Below, one piece after another: positions 1 through 9,269 of a stretch of DNA of 50,230 nt. A program made the translations under genes and the position numbers. Below the pieces are notes generated by a model. That model was not told where the DNA came from, made no database searches, and saw only the letters and a program-made list of their open reading frames with translations. Origin of the DNA: Alphaproteobacteria bacterium (GTDB lineage Bacteria; Pseudomonadota; Alphaproteobacteria; Micavibrionales; Micavibrionaceae); the NCBI GenBank assembly GCA_017302165.1, contig JAFLCW010000005.1, positions 1-50,230 on the forward strand, read 5' to 3'. Numbering within the stretch: the first letter of the stretch is position 1; every line of letters starts with the position of its first letter.

Positions 1-2
1 CC

Positions 3-587
3 CATTGCTGGCACGAACAAGAATCACGTCATTTTGTCTCTCTTTTGGCGCTGGGGACGATTCCGGCGTTGATTGTTGGCTTCTTGGGTCGTGACTGGAT
101 TAAGACGCATTTATATAACCCACAGGTGATTGCGGCCGCCTTGATCATCGGCGGTATCATCATCCTCATTCTGGACAAACGTTTAAAAAACACGCGTATT
201 GATCATGTGCAGAAAATTCCGCTTAAAATGGCGTTCTGGGTGGGATGTTTTCAAAGCATCGCCCTCATCCCCGGTGTGTCGCGCTCAGGTGCGACCATTA
301 TGGGTGCCTTGGGTTTGGGGTTTTCCCGGCCTGTCGCGGCCGAGTTTTCATTCTTTCTGGCCATACCTGTCATGTGTTTAGCCGTGGCCTATGATGGATA
401 TAAAAATATAGTTTCTTTGATAACTTACGAACATCCGGAATTATTATTGGCTGGCTTTTTATCCGCGTTTATCACGGCCTCTCTCGTCATTCGGTTTGTG
501 TTGTCCTTCATCAGCAAATATGGCTTTGCCCCCTTTGCATGGTACAGAATTGCCGCCGGGATCATTATTCTGGCTGTATTTTCTTAA
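3..587 (+). CDS. uppP: Undecaprenyl-diphosphatase UppP/BacA, C-terminal part
   Basis: Integral membrane enzyme that dephosphorylates undecaprenyl diphosphate to recycle the lipid carrier for peptidoglycan and other envelope polymers. The 5' end lies outside the window. The frame is open from base 3 and gives 194 residues up to TAA at 585-587, so about the last two thirds of a typical 270-residue protein is present. The family motif PGVSRSGAT is visible about one third of the way in, and several strongly hydrophobic helices follow. The TTG at 45 is internal and not a start, because the upstream residues continue the family pattern. The gene converges on the Mur ligase gene and the two stop codons share bases 584-587. 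Identity is secure from the motif and topology; only the N-terminus is unseen. Confidence 0.93.
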   Translation, partial: HCWHEQESRHFVSLLALGTIPALIVGFLGRDWIKTHLYNPQVIAAALIIGGIIILILDKRLKNTRIDHVQKIPLKMAFWVGCFQSIALIPGVSRSGATIMGALGLGFSRPVAAEFSFFLAIPVMCLAVAYDGYKNIVSLITYEHPELLLAGFLSAFITASLVIRFVLSFISKYGFAPFAWYRIAAGIIILAVFS

Positions 588-1963
588 GAGATCTGGCCTA
601 AGATTTCCTGCGCAAAAAGAGAAAGCGTATCATCGCGCGCCCCCATCACGACAACACGGTCACCCGGCATAATCTCAACCATAATCTGCTTAATAACATC
701 CGCACGGTCTTCGCAAAGACGTGTATTCACGCCAAGCTCCCTCATCATATCCTTAAGATGCGCCGAGGTCACCTGACGATCCACGGTACCGCCTGCGTAA
801 TAAGGCTCAACCAGATAAACATGGTCAGATGAATCAAGATGATCAGCAAATGCTTGGGCGATTTCAGAGGCCATCAATTTCAAAAAGCCATACCCATGCG
901 GCTGAAAGAAGATATGAATTCTTCCCGGGAATTCCTTTAACGTTAAAAGTGTGGCGATAATTTTATCCGGGTTATGCGCAAAATCATCAATCACCGTTAT
1001 ATTTTTGGATGTACCTATAATTTCTAGTCGACGCTTCACCCCCTGAAACTGAGACAGCGCGTCACATATCTTTTCCGCATCAATTCCCAAGGCCACGCCT
1101 ACACCCATCGCCGCAAGGGCATTAGATAAATTATGTAGGCCTGGCACTGCCAGTTGCAAAGGTATATCGGCGCCACGTACCGTTACCCGGCAGGATAGGC
1201 CATCCGGCTTAACGCTTATCCCGTGGGCATAAATATCCGCGAGTGGATTACGCAGGGAAAAAGTTAAACACTGCCCGACCCGTGCCCCGGCCAAACGTGA
1301 GACATACACATTATCCACATTCATCACGGCTTGATCACACTGATCGATATAGGATGCAAAAATATCTATGAGTTCTGGCATAGGTTTGTGATCAAGGGAG
1401 ATATTTGTCAGCACCCCTACCGTTGGGCGATAAAGAGAAATGGAACCATCACTTTCATCCGATTCCGTCACAAAAATATCACCCTGCCCCGTCATGGCCG
1501 TGGCGTAGGGATTTTGACTGATCTCATTGCGAAATATAGCCCCATTCATCACCGTCGGATCATACCCCAGTGTCTTGAGCATCACGCCAATCATGCCTGT
1601 CACCGTCGATTTGCCACTGGTACCAGCCACCGCGATGCGCACGGCCGAATCATTAAACAAAGTGGATAATAATTCTGCCCGCGTCTGTATCGGGAGGGAT
1701 AAAGAGAGTGCCATCTGCACATCCGGGATGGTGGGTTCTATGGCCGTTGAGACAATCACCACATCTGCGTCTTTTACCCCCGAACCATCCTGAGGATACA
1801 AGGTAATCCCCTGAGAGGTCATCCAGCCGAATTTATCAGGTGTTTTACCTTGGTCGTACGCTCGATCCGAACCCGAAACAATCGCCCCGCATGCCTTTAA
1901 AATGAGTGCCAGAGGAAACATGCCGCTTCCCCCGATGCCACAGAAGAAATATCGGCGTGCCAT
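584..1963 (-). CDS. Mur ligase family protein, MurC/Mpl-like paralogue
   Basis: 459-residue ATP-dependent Mur ligase. The N-terminal Rossmann-like domain carries a GIGGSGM motif near residue 9, as in MurC and Mpl. A P-loop, GTSGKST, lies near 114-120, and central and C-terminal ligase domains follow (AHNPDK near 330). The P-loop differs from the GTHGKT typical of MurC and Mpl. The gene is far from any division/cell-wall cluster, and no murG, ftsW, murB or ddl is near. I therefore infer a paralogue, perhaps a peptidoglycan-recycling ligase like Mpl, and not the essential MurC; the substrate cannot be read from sequence. It follows the lipoprotein gene by 9 bases and probably shares its transcript. 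Its stop overlaps that of uppP. Confidence 0.8.
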   Translation of the reverse strand: MARRYFFCGIGGSGMFPLALILKACGAIVSGSDRAYDQGKTPDKFGWMTSQGITLYPQDGSGVKDADVVIVSTAIEPTIPDVQMALSLSLPIQTRAELLSTLFNDSAVRIAVAGTSGKSTVTGMIGVMLKTLGYDPTVMNGAIFRNEISQNPYATAMTGQGDIFVTESDESDGSISLYRPTVGVLTNISLDHKPMPELIDIFASYIDQCDQAVMNVDNVYVSRLAGARVGQCLTFSLRNPLADIYAHGISVKPDGLSCRVTVRGADIPLQLAVPGLHNLSNALAAMGVGVALGIDAEKICDALSQFQGVKRRLEIIGTSKNITVIDDFAHNPDKIIATLLTLKEFPGRIHIFFQPHGYGFLKLMASEIAQAFADHLDSSDHVYLVEPYYAGGTVDRQVTSAHLKDMMRELGVNTRLCEDRADVIKQIMVEIMPGDRVVVMGARDDTLSLFAQEILGQIS

Positions 1964-1972
1964 ATCGGAAAA

Positions 1973-2602
1973 TTATTTATCTTCGCTGGCTGGATTATAC
2001 GCGGAACCGCCGGCAAAGTTTTCGGTGGGATACACCGTAACATCCGAAGCAGACGACCCGAAAGGATTGGACTGCCCCATCATTTCAGAAGATTCTTTTT
2101 TTCTTAAAGGTTGGGTCTCACGTCCGACTTCTGAAGGAAGCGTGGGAAATCCCGCCTGATATCCTTCTATCCCGCCAACGGGGTATTTCGAATAGTCCGG
2201 CAAAGGATACGCGCTGGCTGTTTGGTCACTAAAATCAACAGTCACAATATCCGGATAGGCATAGACACTTTTTGTCAGCACATCATACGTAACCCCGGGC
2301 ACAACCCCATTCACAATATTTCCGGCTGTCCAAGGCTCAATAATCCAGGGAACAAGAAAGGTTTTCTGACGATTGCCAGGGGCATAACAAGTTGCCTGCA
2401 TATCCTTATAATTTTTGGTGACCAATTTTGTGTCACCGGATACCAGCTTATAGGACAATGTTCCGTTGTCCAGATAACACACCGCGTTGTCTTCACCGGG
2501 TGTTTTCAGGGTGATCTCCTGTTGAGGCCCTTCCATGATGCTGGCGCAAGCAGAAAGAAAAAGCAGAGATGTCAAAGACAGGGAAAGGAGCGTATATTTC
2601 AT
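1973..2602 (-). CDS. Putative outer-membrane lipoprotein
   Basis: 209-residue predicted lipoprotein of unknown function. The chosen ATG at 2602 is preceded by an AAAGG ribosome-binding site and starts a classic lipoprotein signal: a short basic start, a Leu/Ser-rich core and a lipobox LSAC with Cys19. A longer in-frame start 51 bases upstream would put a charged stretch before the signal and is rejected. Residue 20 is Ala, not Asp, which by the +2 rule favours the outer membrane. The mature part has a Cys-containing beta-rich N-terminal half and a C-terminal tail rich in Pro, Ser and Tyr that looks disordered. It sits between a CNNM/CBS membrane protein and the Mur ligase gene, all on the minus strand. 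I do not recognise a family with certainty. Confidence 0.8.
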   Translation of the reverse strand: MKYTLLSLSLTSLLFLSACASIMEGPQQEITLKTPGEDNAVCYLDNGTLSYKLVSGDTKLVTKNYKDMQATCYAPGNRQKTFLVPWIIEPWTAGNIVNGVVPGVTYDVLTKSVYAYPDIVTVDFSDQTASAYPLPDYSKYPVGGIEGYQAGFPTLPSEVGRETQPLRKKESSEMMGQSNPFGSSASDVTVYPTENFAGGSAYNPASEDK

Positions 2603-2667
2603 GGGCAGGCCTTTGAGAACAGGGAAACGAATATCTTTATCATCGTACCCCAAAGCCCAAGGCCTGT

Positions 2668-3759
2668 CTACGACCCCTGCCCGGTCTTGGCATTCTGGCT
2701 GGCCTCTACGAATCGGGCTTTTTTGTCACGGCTTTTCCAACGCCGTTTGGCGACTTCCTGCATATCAATCGCCTTGTCGGTTTCATCGACGATTTCTGCA
2801 CCCAAAAGTGTTTCGATCACATCTTCCATGGTCACAACACCGGACGTACCGCCGAATTCATCGACAACAAGCGCGATATGCTCTCGTTTTTCGATAAAAT
2901 CGTTAAACAGGCGAAGGATATTATAGGTTTCATGAACCGTGATGATATCGCGGCGTAACTGCCCCAAGGTTTTATTTTGCTCGCCATCGATCAGATATTC
3001 CAACGCCTCATCCTTCAGGACATAGCCGGTAATATCCTCGCTTTGTCCTTGCCGAAGCGGGATCCGGGAGAAAATCAATTCATCTTGCATGTCGTAAAAT
3101 TGACGAACCGTCATGTCTTCGGATGCCGACACGACCACAGGCCGCGGGGTCATGATATCCCGCGCCTTAAAATTCTTAAAGTGGATCAGGTTATGAATAA
3201 ATTTACCCTCGGCTTCATCCAACACCCCTTCTTGAGATCCAATCTGCGCCATGGCCAAAAAATCAGACCGGGAAAAAACGCTGGTATTTTTGTCATTGTT
3301 AAAAATACGGGTTGTGAGCTGACACACCCAGATGATGGGCGAGAGAATGACCAAAATCACCTGAAGGCATCGAATGGTAAAGGGCGCCAACAGACGCCAA
3401 TTTGTCGCGCCTATCGTTTTCGGAATAATTTCAGAGAGAATCAAAATCGCCGCCGTTGTCAGGAAGGGCACCAGCAAGCCTGTGATAAACGGGCTGGTAT
3501 CGCCCCAGATTTTCGTGGCCTGAGCGCCCACCCCAATCGCGCCAACCGTATGCGCACAGGTATTCAGCGTGAGAATAGCGGCTAAGGGTCTATCAATATT
3601 CTCCTTAAAATTCTGAAGCACTTTGCCGAGCTTGCTTCCCTCATTCAGCTTGATCTGCATATAAGAGGGCGTAATGCTTAAGAGCACGGCTTCCCAGAGG
3701 GAGCACAAGAAGGATGTGATCAGGGAAATGGAAAGAAAAAGGAAAAGAGCGGTCAGCAT
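2668..3759 (-). CDS. CNNM-domain / CBS-pair membrane protein (CorC/HlyC-like)
   Basis: 363-residue inner-membrane protein with an N-terminal CNNM (DUF21) transmembrane domain, about residues 1-175. It shows several hydrophobic helices and the conserved stretch around SEIIPKTIG. A cytoplasmic pair of CBS domains follows, about 195-315 (motifs near DIMTPRP and VVDEFGGTSGVVT). The family includes bacterial magnesium/cobalt efflux-associated proteins and proteins often mis-named haemolysins. The C-terminal CorC_HlyC domain found in many relatives seems absent; the chain ends in a short, charged, probably disordered tail. It lies 69 bases downstream of clpB and 65 bases upstream of the lipoprotein gene. 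A transport role (Mg2+ or Co2+) is a family inference, not something seen here. Confidence 0.87.
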   Translation of the reverse strand: MLTALFLFLSISLITSFLCSLWEAVLLSITPSYMQIKLNEGSKLGKVLQNFKENIDRPLAAILTLNTCAHTVGAIGVGAQATKIWGDTSPFITGLLVPFLTTAAILILSEIIPKTIGATNWRLLAPFTIRCLQVILVILSPIIWVCQLTTRIFNNDKNTSVFSRSDFLAMAQIGSQEGVLDEAEGKFIHNLIHFKNFKARDIMTPRPVVVSASEDMTVRQFYDMQDELIFSRIPLRQGQSEDITGYVLKDEALEYLIDGEQNKTLGQLRRDIITVHETYNILRLFNDFIEKREHIALVVDEFGGTSGVVTMEDVIETLLGAEIVDETDKAIDMQEVAKRRWKSRDKKARFVEASQNAKTGQGS

Positions 3760-3828
3760 GGCCGTGATAAGGATTTCATCATGATAAAAGCGATTATAGC
3801 GACCCCAAACCCGAAGGCAAAGGGATAT

Positions 3829-6435
3829 TTAAGCGGCTTTTTTTCCTGATGATTGACCCGAAGGAGAGATCGAAAACGATAACGCCCCACCTTTTTCTGT
3901 GACATGGACGGTTGCCCCATCAGGAATCTTTCCTTCCAAAACTAATTCCGCCAGCCTGTTCTGAAGTTCGGTTTGAATAACCCGTTTTAAAGGCCGCGCC
4001 CCATAGGCGGGGTCATATCCTTTGTCGGCAATCCATTTTTTGGCGGTATCATCAACCTCAAGGTGCACCCGGCGCGACAACAGAAGTTTTTTAAGCCCGG
4101 AGAGCTGAATATCCACGATGCCCGTCATCTGCGCCCGACCCAGACGCGAGAATAACAAGATATCATCCAGACGGTTCAAAAATTCAGGACGGAAGGCAGA
4201 GCGTACGGCATTCATGACGATGTCACGCACTTTTTCAACACTCTCCCCCTCTTCAAGTTGCACCAGATGTTCCGCCCCGAGATTTGACGTCATGATCAAC
4301 ACGGCGTTACTGAAATCAACCACGCGGCCTTGACCATCTGTAAGCCGTCCATCATCCAGCACCTGAAGCAGAACGTTAAAGACATCGGGATGCGCTTTTT
4401 CCACCTCGTCAAATAAAATGACCTGATAAGGTCTTCGGCGCACAGCTTCGGTCAGACTTCCACCTTCTTCATAACCCACATATCCCGGAGGGGCACCGAT
4501 GAGACGCGCCACAGAATGTTTTTCCATGAATTCCGACATATCAATGCGAACCATGGCCGTGTCATCATCAAACAAAAATTCGGCGAGTGCCTTCGCCAGT
4601 TCTGTCTTACCGACACCCGTTGGCCCCAAAAACAAGAAAGAGCCAATGGGGCGGTTGGGAGATTGAAGCCCTGCCCGTGCCCGGCGAACGGCATTTGACA
4701 CGGCCTTGACCGCCATATCCTGCCCCACGACTCGCGCTTTGAGTTTGTCTTCCATTTTTAACAGCTTATCCCGTTCCCCTTGCATCATTTTGTCGACAGG
4801 AATACCTGTCCATTTGCTGACGACGGCGGCAATATCATCTTCGGTAACTTCTTCGTTAATCATGGCGGCAGACGATGCCTTGGCCGCTTCGGATAGTTTT
4901 TGTTCCAAGGCCGGAATGCGGGAATATTTAATCTCCGAGGCCTTACCCCAATCTGAATCACGCTCGGCGCGCTCTAATTCAATTCGTGCACGATCCAGTT
5001 CTTCAGTGGCCTTTTGTGCCACGGATAATTTACTTTTTTCGGCTTGCCACTGCCCCGTCAAATCGGCTGACTTTTTTTCCAGATCCAGCAGTTCTTTTTT
5101 TAATTTTTCCAAACGATCTTTTGATCCAGAATCCTTTTCCTTGCCCAATGCTTCGCGTTCTATTTTCAGTTGAACAATCCGGCGATCCAACTCGTCTATG
5201 GCTTCGGGTTTTGAATCAACCTGCATACGCAAGCGCGAAGCCGCTTCGTCCACCAGATCAATCGCCTTGTCGGGCAAAAAACGATCCGTAATATACCGGT
5301 GCGACAAGGTGGCGGCACTGACGATCGCGGAATCCGTAATACGCACGCCATGGTGCGCTTCGTATTTTTCCTTCAACCCCCGCAGAATGGATATCGTGTC
5401 TTCCACCGTGGGCTCCGAGACAAAAACAGGCTGGAAACGCCGCGCCAAGGCCGCATCTTTTTCGATATGCTTGCGGTATTCATCCAGCGTGGTGGCGCCG
5501 ACCATATGAAGCTCGCCGCGTGCCAAAGCGGGTTTCAACATATTCCCCGCATCCATAGAGCCTTCGGCCTTACCTGCCCCTACCAACGTATGAAGCTCAT
5601 CCAGAAAAAGGATGATATTTCCGTCGTCTGACTTCACTTCTTCAAGTACTGCTTTAAGTCTTTCTTCAAACTCCCCGCGGAATTTCGCCCCAGCGATCAA
5701 AGACCCTAAATCAAGGGACATCAGTCTTTTATTTTTCAGGCTTTCAGGGACATCGCCATTCACGATACGAAGGGCGAGCCCTTCGACGATCGCTGTTTTG
5801 CCCACCCCCGGCTCCCCGATCAACACAGGATTATTTTTATTCCGGCGGGACAGAATTTGAACCGTGCGACGTATTTCTTCATCTCGGCCAATGGTGGGAT
5901 CGAGTTTTCCCATGCGGGCGGCTTCGGTTAAATCGCGGGCATATTTTTTTAAAGCCTCGAATTGACCTTCGGCATTGGCGGTGTCGGCCGTGCGCCCCTT
6001 GCGCATATCATTGATCGCCTGATTGAGGGATATCGGCGTCACCCCCTGCGTGGCCAAAATATCCGCAACGCCCGATCTTTTGGCCAATGCCATGGCCTGA
6101 AGGATACGTTCAGCTGTAATGAATTTATCGCCAGATTTTTCGGCCAGTTGCAGTGCCTGATCCAATATTTTCGCCAGATCATTCGAAATGCGTAATCCCG
6201 CCCCAGACCCGATGACCTTAGGCAGTTTGGCCAGATTTGCCTCTACCGATTTTTTGACCAGCGCAGGGGTTCCGCCCGCCGTTTCAATCAAGCGAAGGCT
6301 CACCGCATCTTCATCTTCGAGCATAACCTTGAGCAGATGCTCAGGTTCCAGCGATTGGTGATCTGAGCGCATGGCAAGTGTCTGCGCCTTTTGCAAAAAT
6401 CCACGTGTCTTTTCGGTAAATTTTTCAAAATCCAT
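3829..6435 (-). CDS. clpB: ATP-dependent disaggregase ClpB
   Basis: 868-residue AAA+ chaperone that, with DnaK, pulls proteins out of aggregates. The order is a Clp_N repeat domain (1-145), a first nucleotide-binding domain with Walker A GEPGVGKT at 207-214 and Walker B near 275-282, a long coiled-coil middle domain (about 400-525) diagnostic of ClpB over ClpA, and a second nucleotide-binding domain with Walker A GPTGVGKT near 606. Length matches the family. The ATG at 6435 has AGAGG upstream. The upstream region begins with CTTG plus AT-rich sequence that could serve a heat-shock sigma factor, but I cannot match a full RpoH consensus. The next gene upstream, DUF4167, is separated by a strong hairpin terminator, so clpB probably has its own promoter. 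Confidence 0.97.
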   Translation of the reverse strand: MDFEKFTEKTRGFLQKAQTLAMRSDHQSLEPEHLLKVMLEDEDAVSLRLIETAGGTPALVKKSVEANLAKLPKVIGSGAGLRISNDLAKILDQALQLAEKSGDKFITAERILQAMALAKRSGVADILATQGVTPISLNQAINDMRKGRTADTANAEGQFEALKKYARDLTEAARMGKLDPTIGRDEEIRRTVQILSRRNKNNPVLIGEPGVGKTAIVEGLALRIVNGDVPESLKNKRLMSLDLGSLIAGAKFRGEFEERLKAVLEEVKSDDGNIILFLDELHTLVGAGKAEGSMDAGNMLKPALARGELHMVGATTLDEYRKHIEKDAALARRFQPVFVSEPTVEDTISILRGLKEKYEAHHGVRITDSAIVSAATLSHRYITDRFLPDKAIDLVDEAASRLRMQVDSKPEAIDELDRRIVQLKIEREALGKEKDSGSKDRLEKLKKELLDLEKKSADLTGQWQAEKSKLSVAQKATEELDRARIELERAERDSDWGKASEIKYSRIPALEQKLSEAAKASSAAMINEEVTEDDIAAVVSKWTGIPVDKMMQGERDKLLKMEDKLKARVVGQDMAVKAVSNAVRRARAGLQSPNRPIGSFLFLGPTGVGKTELAKALAEFLFDDDTAMVRIDMSEFMEKHSVARLIGAPPGYVGYEEGGSLTEAVRRRPYQVILFDEVEKAHPDVFNVLLQVLDDGRLTDGQGRVVDFSNAVLIMTSNLGAEHLVQLEEGESVEKVRDIVMNAVRSAFRPEFLNRLDDILLFSRLGRAQMTGIVDIQLSGLKKLLLSRRVHLEVDDTAKKWIADKGYDPAYGARPLKRVIQTELQNRLAELVLEGKIPDGATVHVTEKGGALSFSISPSGQSSGKKAA

Positions 6436-6502
6436 GGCGATACCTCTGTCCGTTTGGCTCTCTATTTATACATGATATGCCGTTAAGATAAATCAAGGAC
6501 AT

Positions 6503-6532
6503 AAAAAAAGGCAGGAAAACCTGCCTTTTTTT
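6503..6532. terminator. Intrinsic terminator, bidirectional
   Basis: A perfect 13-base inverted repeat with a four-base AAAA loop (arms 6503-6515 and 6520-6532). It has a GGCAGG/CCTGCC core flanked by seven A on the left and seven T on the right, so it can act in either direction. It lies 35 bases beyond the stop of the minus-strand DUF4167 gene and upstream of clpB, and so should insulate clpB from read-through. Confidence 0.85.
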
Positions 6533-6567
6533 GTATCGAAACCCTTAAGAAATAAGGGCGACGACAT

Positions 6568-7062
6568 CTATGCACGTTCCATACGCTCCTCGTTCTGGGG
6601 GGCGTAAGTGGGACGTGAAACGGTGGCTTGGTTGGCATCGGCAGAGACGGCCGGTTTTGTGCCCAGAATGCTGACGGGCAGACCCAGATCATCTTCCGGT
6701 TCAGAAGTCGACATCTCATCGGCTGAATCGGTATCTGACAAAGACTGATCGGATATACCTTGCGTGCTAGCTTGGGGTTGGCGTTGTTCCAGCCCCCAGC
6801 TATTGATGACGCGCTGATAATGTTCGGCGTGCTGAAGATAGCTTTCCGCCATCACCGTATCTCCTTGAGAGGCGGCATCCTTGGCCAAGGCCTGATATTT
6901 TTCACAAATTTGATAAGCTGTCCCGCGAATACGAACCTCAGGTCCGTTACTGTCGAAAACCTGCATTCTGTTAGGTGCACCGCCATTTCCATTCCCCCCA
7001 CGGCGCTGACCGTTATTATTCCGGTGGCGGTGGCGTCTGTTGTTCTGACCTGCGTGTCTCAT
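6568..7062 (-). CDS. DUF4167 domain protein
   Basis: 164-residue alphaproteobacterial protein of unknown function. The first 35 residues are extremely rich in Arg, Asn, Gly and His and look disordered and nucleic-acid-binding. Residues about 38-95 form the conserved DUF4167 helical core, with the pattern RGTAYQICEKY and later AESYLQHAEHYQRVIN. The C-terminal part is acidic and low in complexity. The position between prmC and clpB is the usual one for this family. The basic head suggests RNA or ribosome binding, which is inference only. A possible promoter lies about 100 bases upstream and a strong terminator lies 35 bases downstream, so it may be a single-gene transcript. Confidence 0.88.
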   Translation of the reverse strand: MRHAGQNNRRHRHRNNNGQRRGGNGNGGAPNRMQVFDSNGPEVRIRGTAYQICEKYQALAKDAASQGDTVMAESYLQHAEHYQRVINSWGLEQRQPQASTQGISDQSLSDTDSADEMSTSEPEDDLGLPVSILGTKPAVSADANQATVSRPTYAPQNEERMERA

Positions 7063-7168
7063 GTGACCTAACTTTCTTTGTCGTAATAATTAATAAGTTT
7101 TCCCCAAAACCTACGGGATTGATTCGGTTTAATTAAACTTCACTATCAACAGAATCATCCACACGTAC

Positions 7169-7197
7169 ATAGTACCTGATTCATCGGTTTTTCCCAA
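7169..7197 (-). promoter_or_regulatory. Possible promoter of the DUF4167 gene
   Basis: On the minus strand TTGGGA (7197-7192) and TACTAT (7174-7169) are separated by 17 bases, each matching 4 of 6 housekeeping consensus positions. They lie about 105 bases upstream of the ATG at 7062. The intergenic stretch 7063-7333 is AT-rich and otherwise holds only a run of ten A (7324-7333) beside the prmC stop. Assignment rests on spacing only. Confidence 0.3.
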
Positions 7198-7333
7198 AAA
7201 ACGATCTTATTTTCGATAAAAACTTCACCCTTCTTCCGGCGAACCGAAGTGTTAAAGCCTTTCGTAAATCGTTTGATGAACTGACTGTATCGTGACCGGG
7301 ATTCACCGATCAATCGACCTGTCAAAAAAAAAA

Positions 7334-8191
7334 TTAGTTTTCCCCATATGAGATTTCAATGACCCGGGAAACACCCGCCAGATCAAGATGTTCGCGAATC
7401 AGAGTCGCATGAGAGTCGCCCGCGAGTCGCACGACATCTTGTGCCTGATGAAACCCGATTTCAAGATAGACACGTCCACCGGGTAAAAGATGTTTTTGGA
7501 GATGGGGAAACAGAGATTGATAGGCGGTTAAGCCCTCTTTTCCCCCCGACAATGCCAGAATCGGGTCATGATTCCGAACCTCTTTGGACAAATTTGGAAT
7601 GTCAGATTCGCGGATGTAAGGGGGGTTTGAGACAATCAGGTCAAATTTTTCATCGGCACGAATGCCATCAAACCAATGACCCTGACGAATATCACACCGA
7701 TCCGACAGCCCCAGCATAGACGCATTATCACGTGCGGCCATCACGGCTCCTTCGCTCTTGTCCACCGCCACGGCGTGTGCTAACGGGCAATCATGCAGGA
7801 TCGATAGGGAAATACACCCTGACCCTGTGCCCAAATCAAGGAATCTGGCGTTGCTTTTTCCAGACAGATGCTTGATCCCTAGATCAACCAGCAGTTCTGT
7901 TTCCGGTCTGGGATCCAGCGTATCCGGTGTGAGCCGAAACGGAAGCCCCCAGAATTCTCTGTAGCCTAAAATCCGAGAAACCGGTTCGCCCAGCATACGG
8001 CGAGTCATCGCGTTATTAATGGTATGAACCAAGGCTTCATTTAAAATCTGATCACCCCGTGATATAAAATCAGCCGAAGTCAGCGAGGCACAATGTGCAA
8101 TGATGAGCCGGGCATCCAAATCCGGCGTGTCCAGTTCCGCCTCGGCAAACCGGGCTTTGGCCTCTCGGTACATGGCCTCAAGCGTCTTCAC
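7334..8191 (-). CDS. prmC: Peptide chain release factor N5-glutamine methyltransferase PrmC
   Basis: S-adenosylmethionine-dependent enzyme that methylates the glutamine of the GGQ motif in release factors RF1 and RF2. From the chosen GTG at 8191 it is 285 residues: an N-terminal helical domain (1-75), a SAM-binding motif DLGTGSG at 119-125 and the catalytic NPPY motif at 189-192. The GTG lies four bases after the prfA stop and gives an N-terminus of family length. Reading further upstream would start inside prfA. An ATG at 8173 is the main alternative. Pairing with its substrate gene prfA immediately upstream is standard and suggests co-transcription. Confidence 0.95.
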   Translation of the reverse strand: MKTLEAMYREAKARFAEAELDTPDLDARLIIAHCASLTSADFISRGDQILNEALVHTINNAMTRRMLGEPVSRILGYREFWGLPFRLTPDTLDPRPETELLVDLGIKHLSGKSNARFLDLGTGSGCISLSILHDCPLAHAVAVDKSEGAVMAARDNASMLGLSDRCDIRQGHWFDGIRADEKFDLIVSNPPYIRESDIPNLSKEVRNHDPILALSGGKEGLTAYQSLFPHLQKHLLPGGRVYLEIGFHQAQDVVRLAGDSHATLIREHLDLAGVSRVIEISYGEN

Positions 8192-8195
8192 GGCA

Positions 8196-9260
8196 TTACA
8201 TATCCAAATTTGCCAGTTGTTCGGCTTGATCCGCCTTGATGGTGGCCTCAATAACCTCCTCTAGACCAAAACCCGAGAGAATTTCCTCAAGATTATGCTG
8301 GGTTAGACCAATCCGATGATCGGTCATGCGGCTCTGGGGGAAATTATAGGTACGTATGCGTTCCGAACGGTCGCCCGACCCGATTTGTGATTTACGGGTG
8401 GCCGCGCGTTCTGCCGCCAGTTTCTGGCGTTGCATATCATATAAACGGGTTTGCAAAATCTTCATCGCGCGCGCTTTGTTCTTATGCTGTGACTTTTCTT
8501 CCTGAATGGCGACTGCCAACCCGGTCGGCAAGTGCGTAATCCGCACCGCGCTTTCGGTTTTATTGACGTGCTGTCCGCCTGCCCCGCCGGCACGAAACAC
8601 ATCAATCCGCAAATCCTTGTCTTCGATCTTGATATCAACGTCTTCGGCTTCGGGCATGACGGCCACGGTGGCGGCAGATGTATGAATGCGGCCTTGCGTT
8701 TCGGTTTTAGGTACACGTTGAACGCGGTGGCCACCGGATTCATATTTTAATTTGCCAAAAACGCCGTCCCCCGTCACCTGAACGATGATTTCTTTATAGC
8801 CGCCCAGATCATTTTCAGACATCTCCATGACCTCAACCTTCCAGCCCTGAGACTGAGCATACCCGCGGTACATGCCAAATAAATCAGCCGCAAATAACGC
8901 GGCTTCATCCCCGCCCGTACCTGCCCGGATTTCTAGAATGGCATTTCGATCATCCGCCACATCCCGGGGGATCAGGGATATTCTGATTTTTTCCTCAAGC
9001 ACCGGAATCTCGGCATCCAGACGAACACGGTCTTCTTCCGCCATGTCCTTCATGTCCGGATCATTCAACATGTCCTTCAAATCTTCGCGTTCCTTGAGTG
9101 CCTGACCATAGGCATTGATGACATCCACAATCCGGCTAAGTTCCGCGTATTCTTTTGACAGCGCGGTAAATTTTTCACCCGACATGTCGCCTGCGGCCAT
9201 CAAGTTGGCGATTTCGGTATGACGTGCCACTTTGGGGGCCAGTTTTTCACGTAAATCCAT
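8196..9260 (-). CDS. prfA: Peptide chain release factor 1
   Basis: 354-residue class I release factor that recognises UAG and UAA stop codons. The stop-codon reading element appears as PKT at 184-186 (the PxT motif of RF1; RF2 has SPF). The catalytic GGQ is at 228-230 within [14 protein letters not shown]. Length is normal for the family. It is followed four bases later by prmC, whose product modifies this GGQ, and is preceded within 10 bases by ispG. The three genes are probably one transcript, although ispG belongs to a different pathway. Confidence 0.98.
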   Translation of the reverse strand: MDLREKLAPKVARHTEIANLMAAGDMSGEKFTALSKEYAELSRIVDVINAYGQALKEREDLKDMLNDPDMKDMAEEDRVRLDAEIPVLEEKIRISLIPRDVADDRNAILEIRAGTGGDEAALFAADLFGMYRGYAQSQGWKVEVMEMSENDLGGYKEIIVQVTGDGVFGKLKYESGGHRVQRVPKTETQGRIHTSAATVAVMPEAEDVDIKIEDKDLRIDVFRAGGAGGQHVNKTESAVRITHLPTGLAVAIQEEKSQHKNKARAMKILQTRLYDMQRQKLAAERAATRKSQIGSGDRSERIRTYNFPQSRMTDHRIGLTQHNLEEILSGFGLEEVIEATIKADQAEQLANLDM

Positions 9261-9269
9261 GGTGTATCT

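Noticed and set aside
2222..2926. Open frame of 234 codons on the plus strand
   Set aside because: Overlaps the lipoprotein and CNNM genes on the other strand, both of which have clear domain evidence.
4706..5173. Open frame of 155 codons antisense to clpB
   Set aside because: Lies wholly inside clpB; composition (Ser/Ala-rich runs) is what the reverse frame of a Glu/Lys/Leu-rich coiled coil gives. No start signal or neighbour supports it.
7127..7138. 12-base palindrome GTTTAATTAAAC upstream of the DUF4167 gene
   Set aside because: A 12-base palindrome is expected about once per 4 kb by chance, so this and similar ones at 20068-20079 (TCTTGGCCAAGA) and 34283-34295 are not significant alone.
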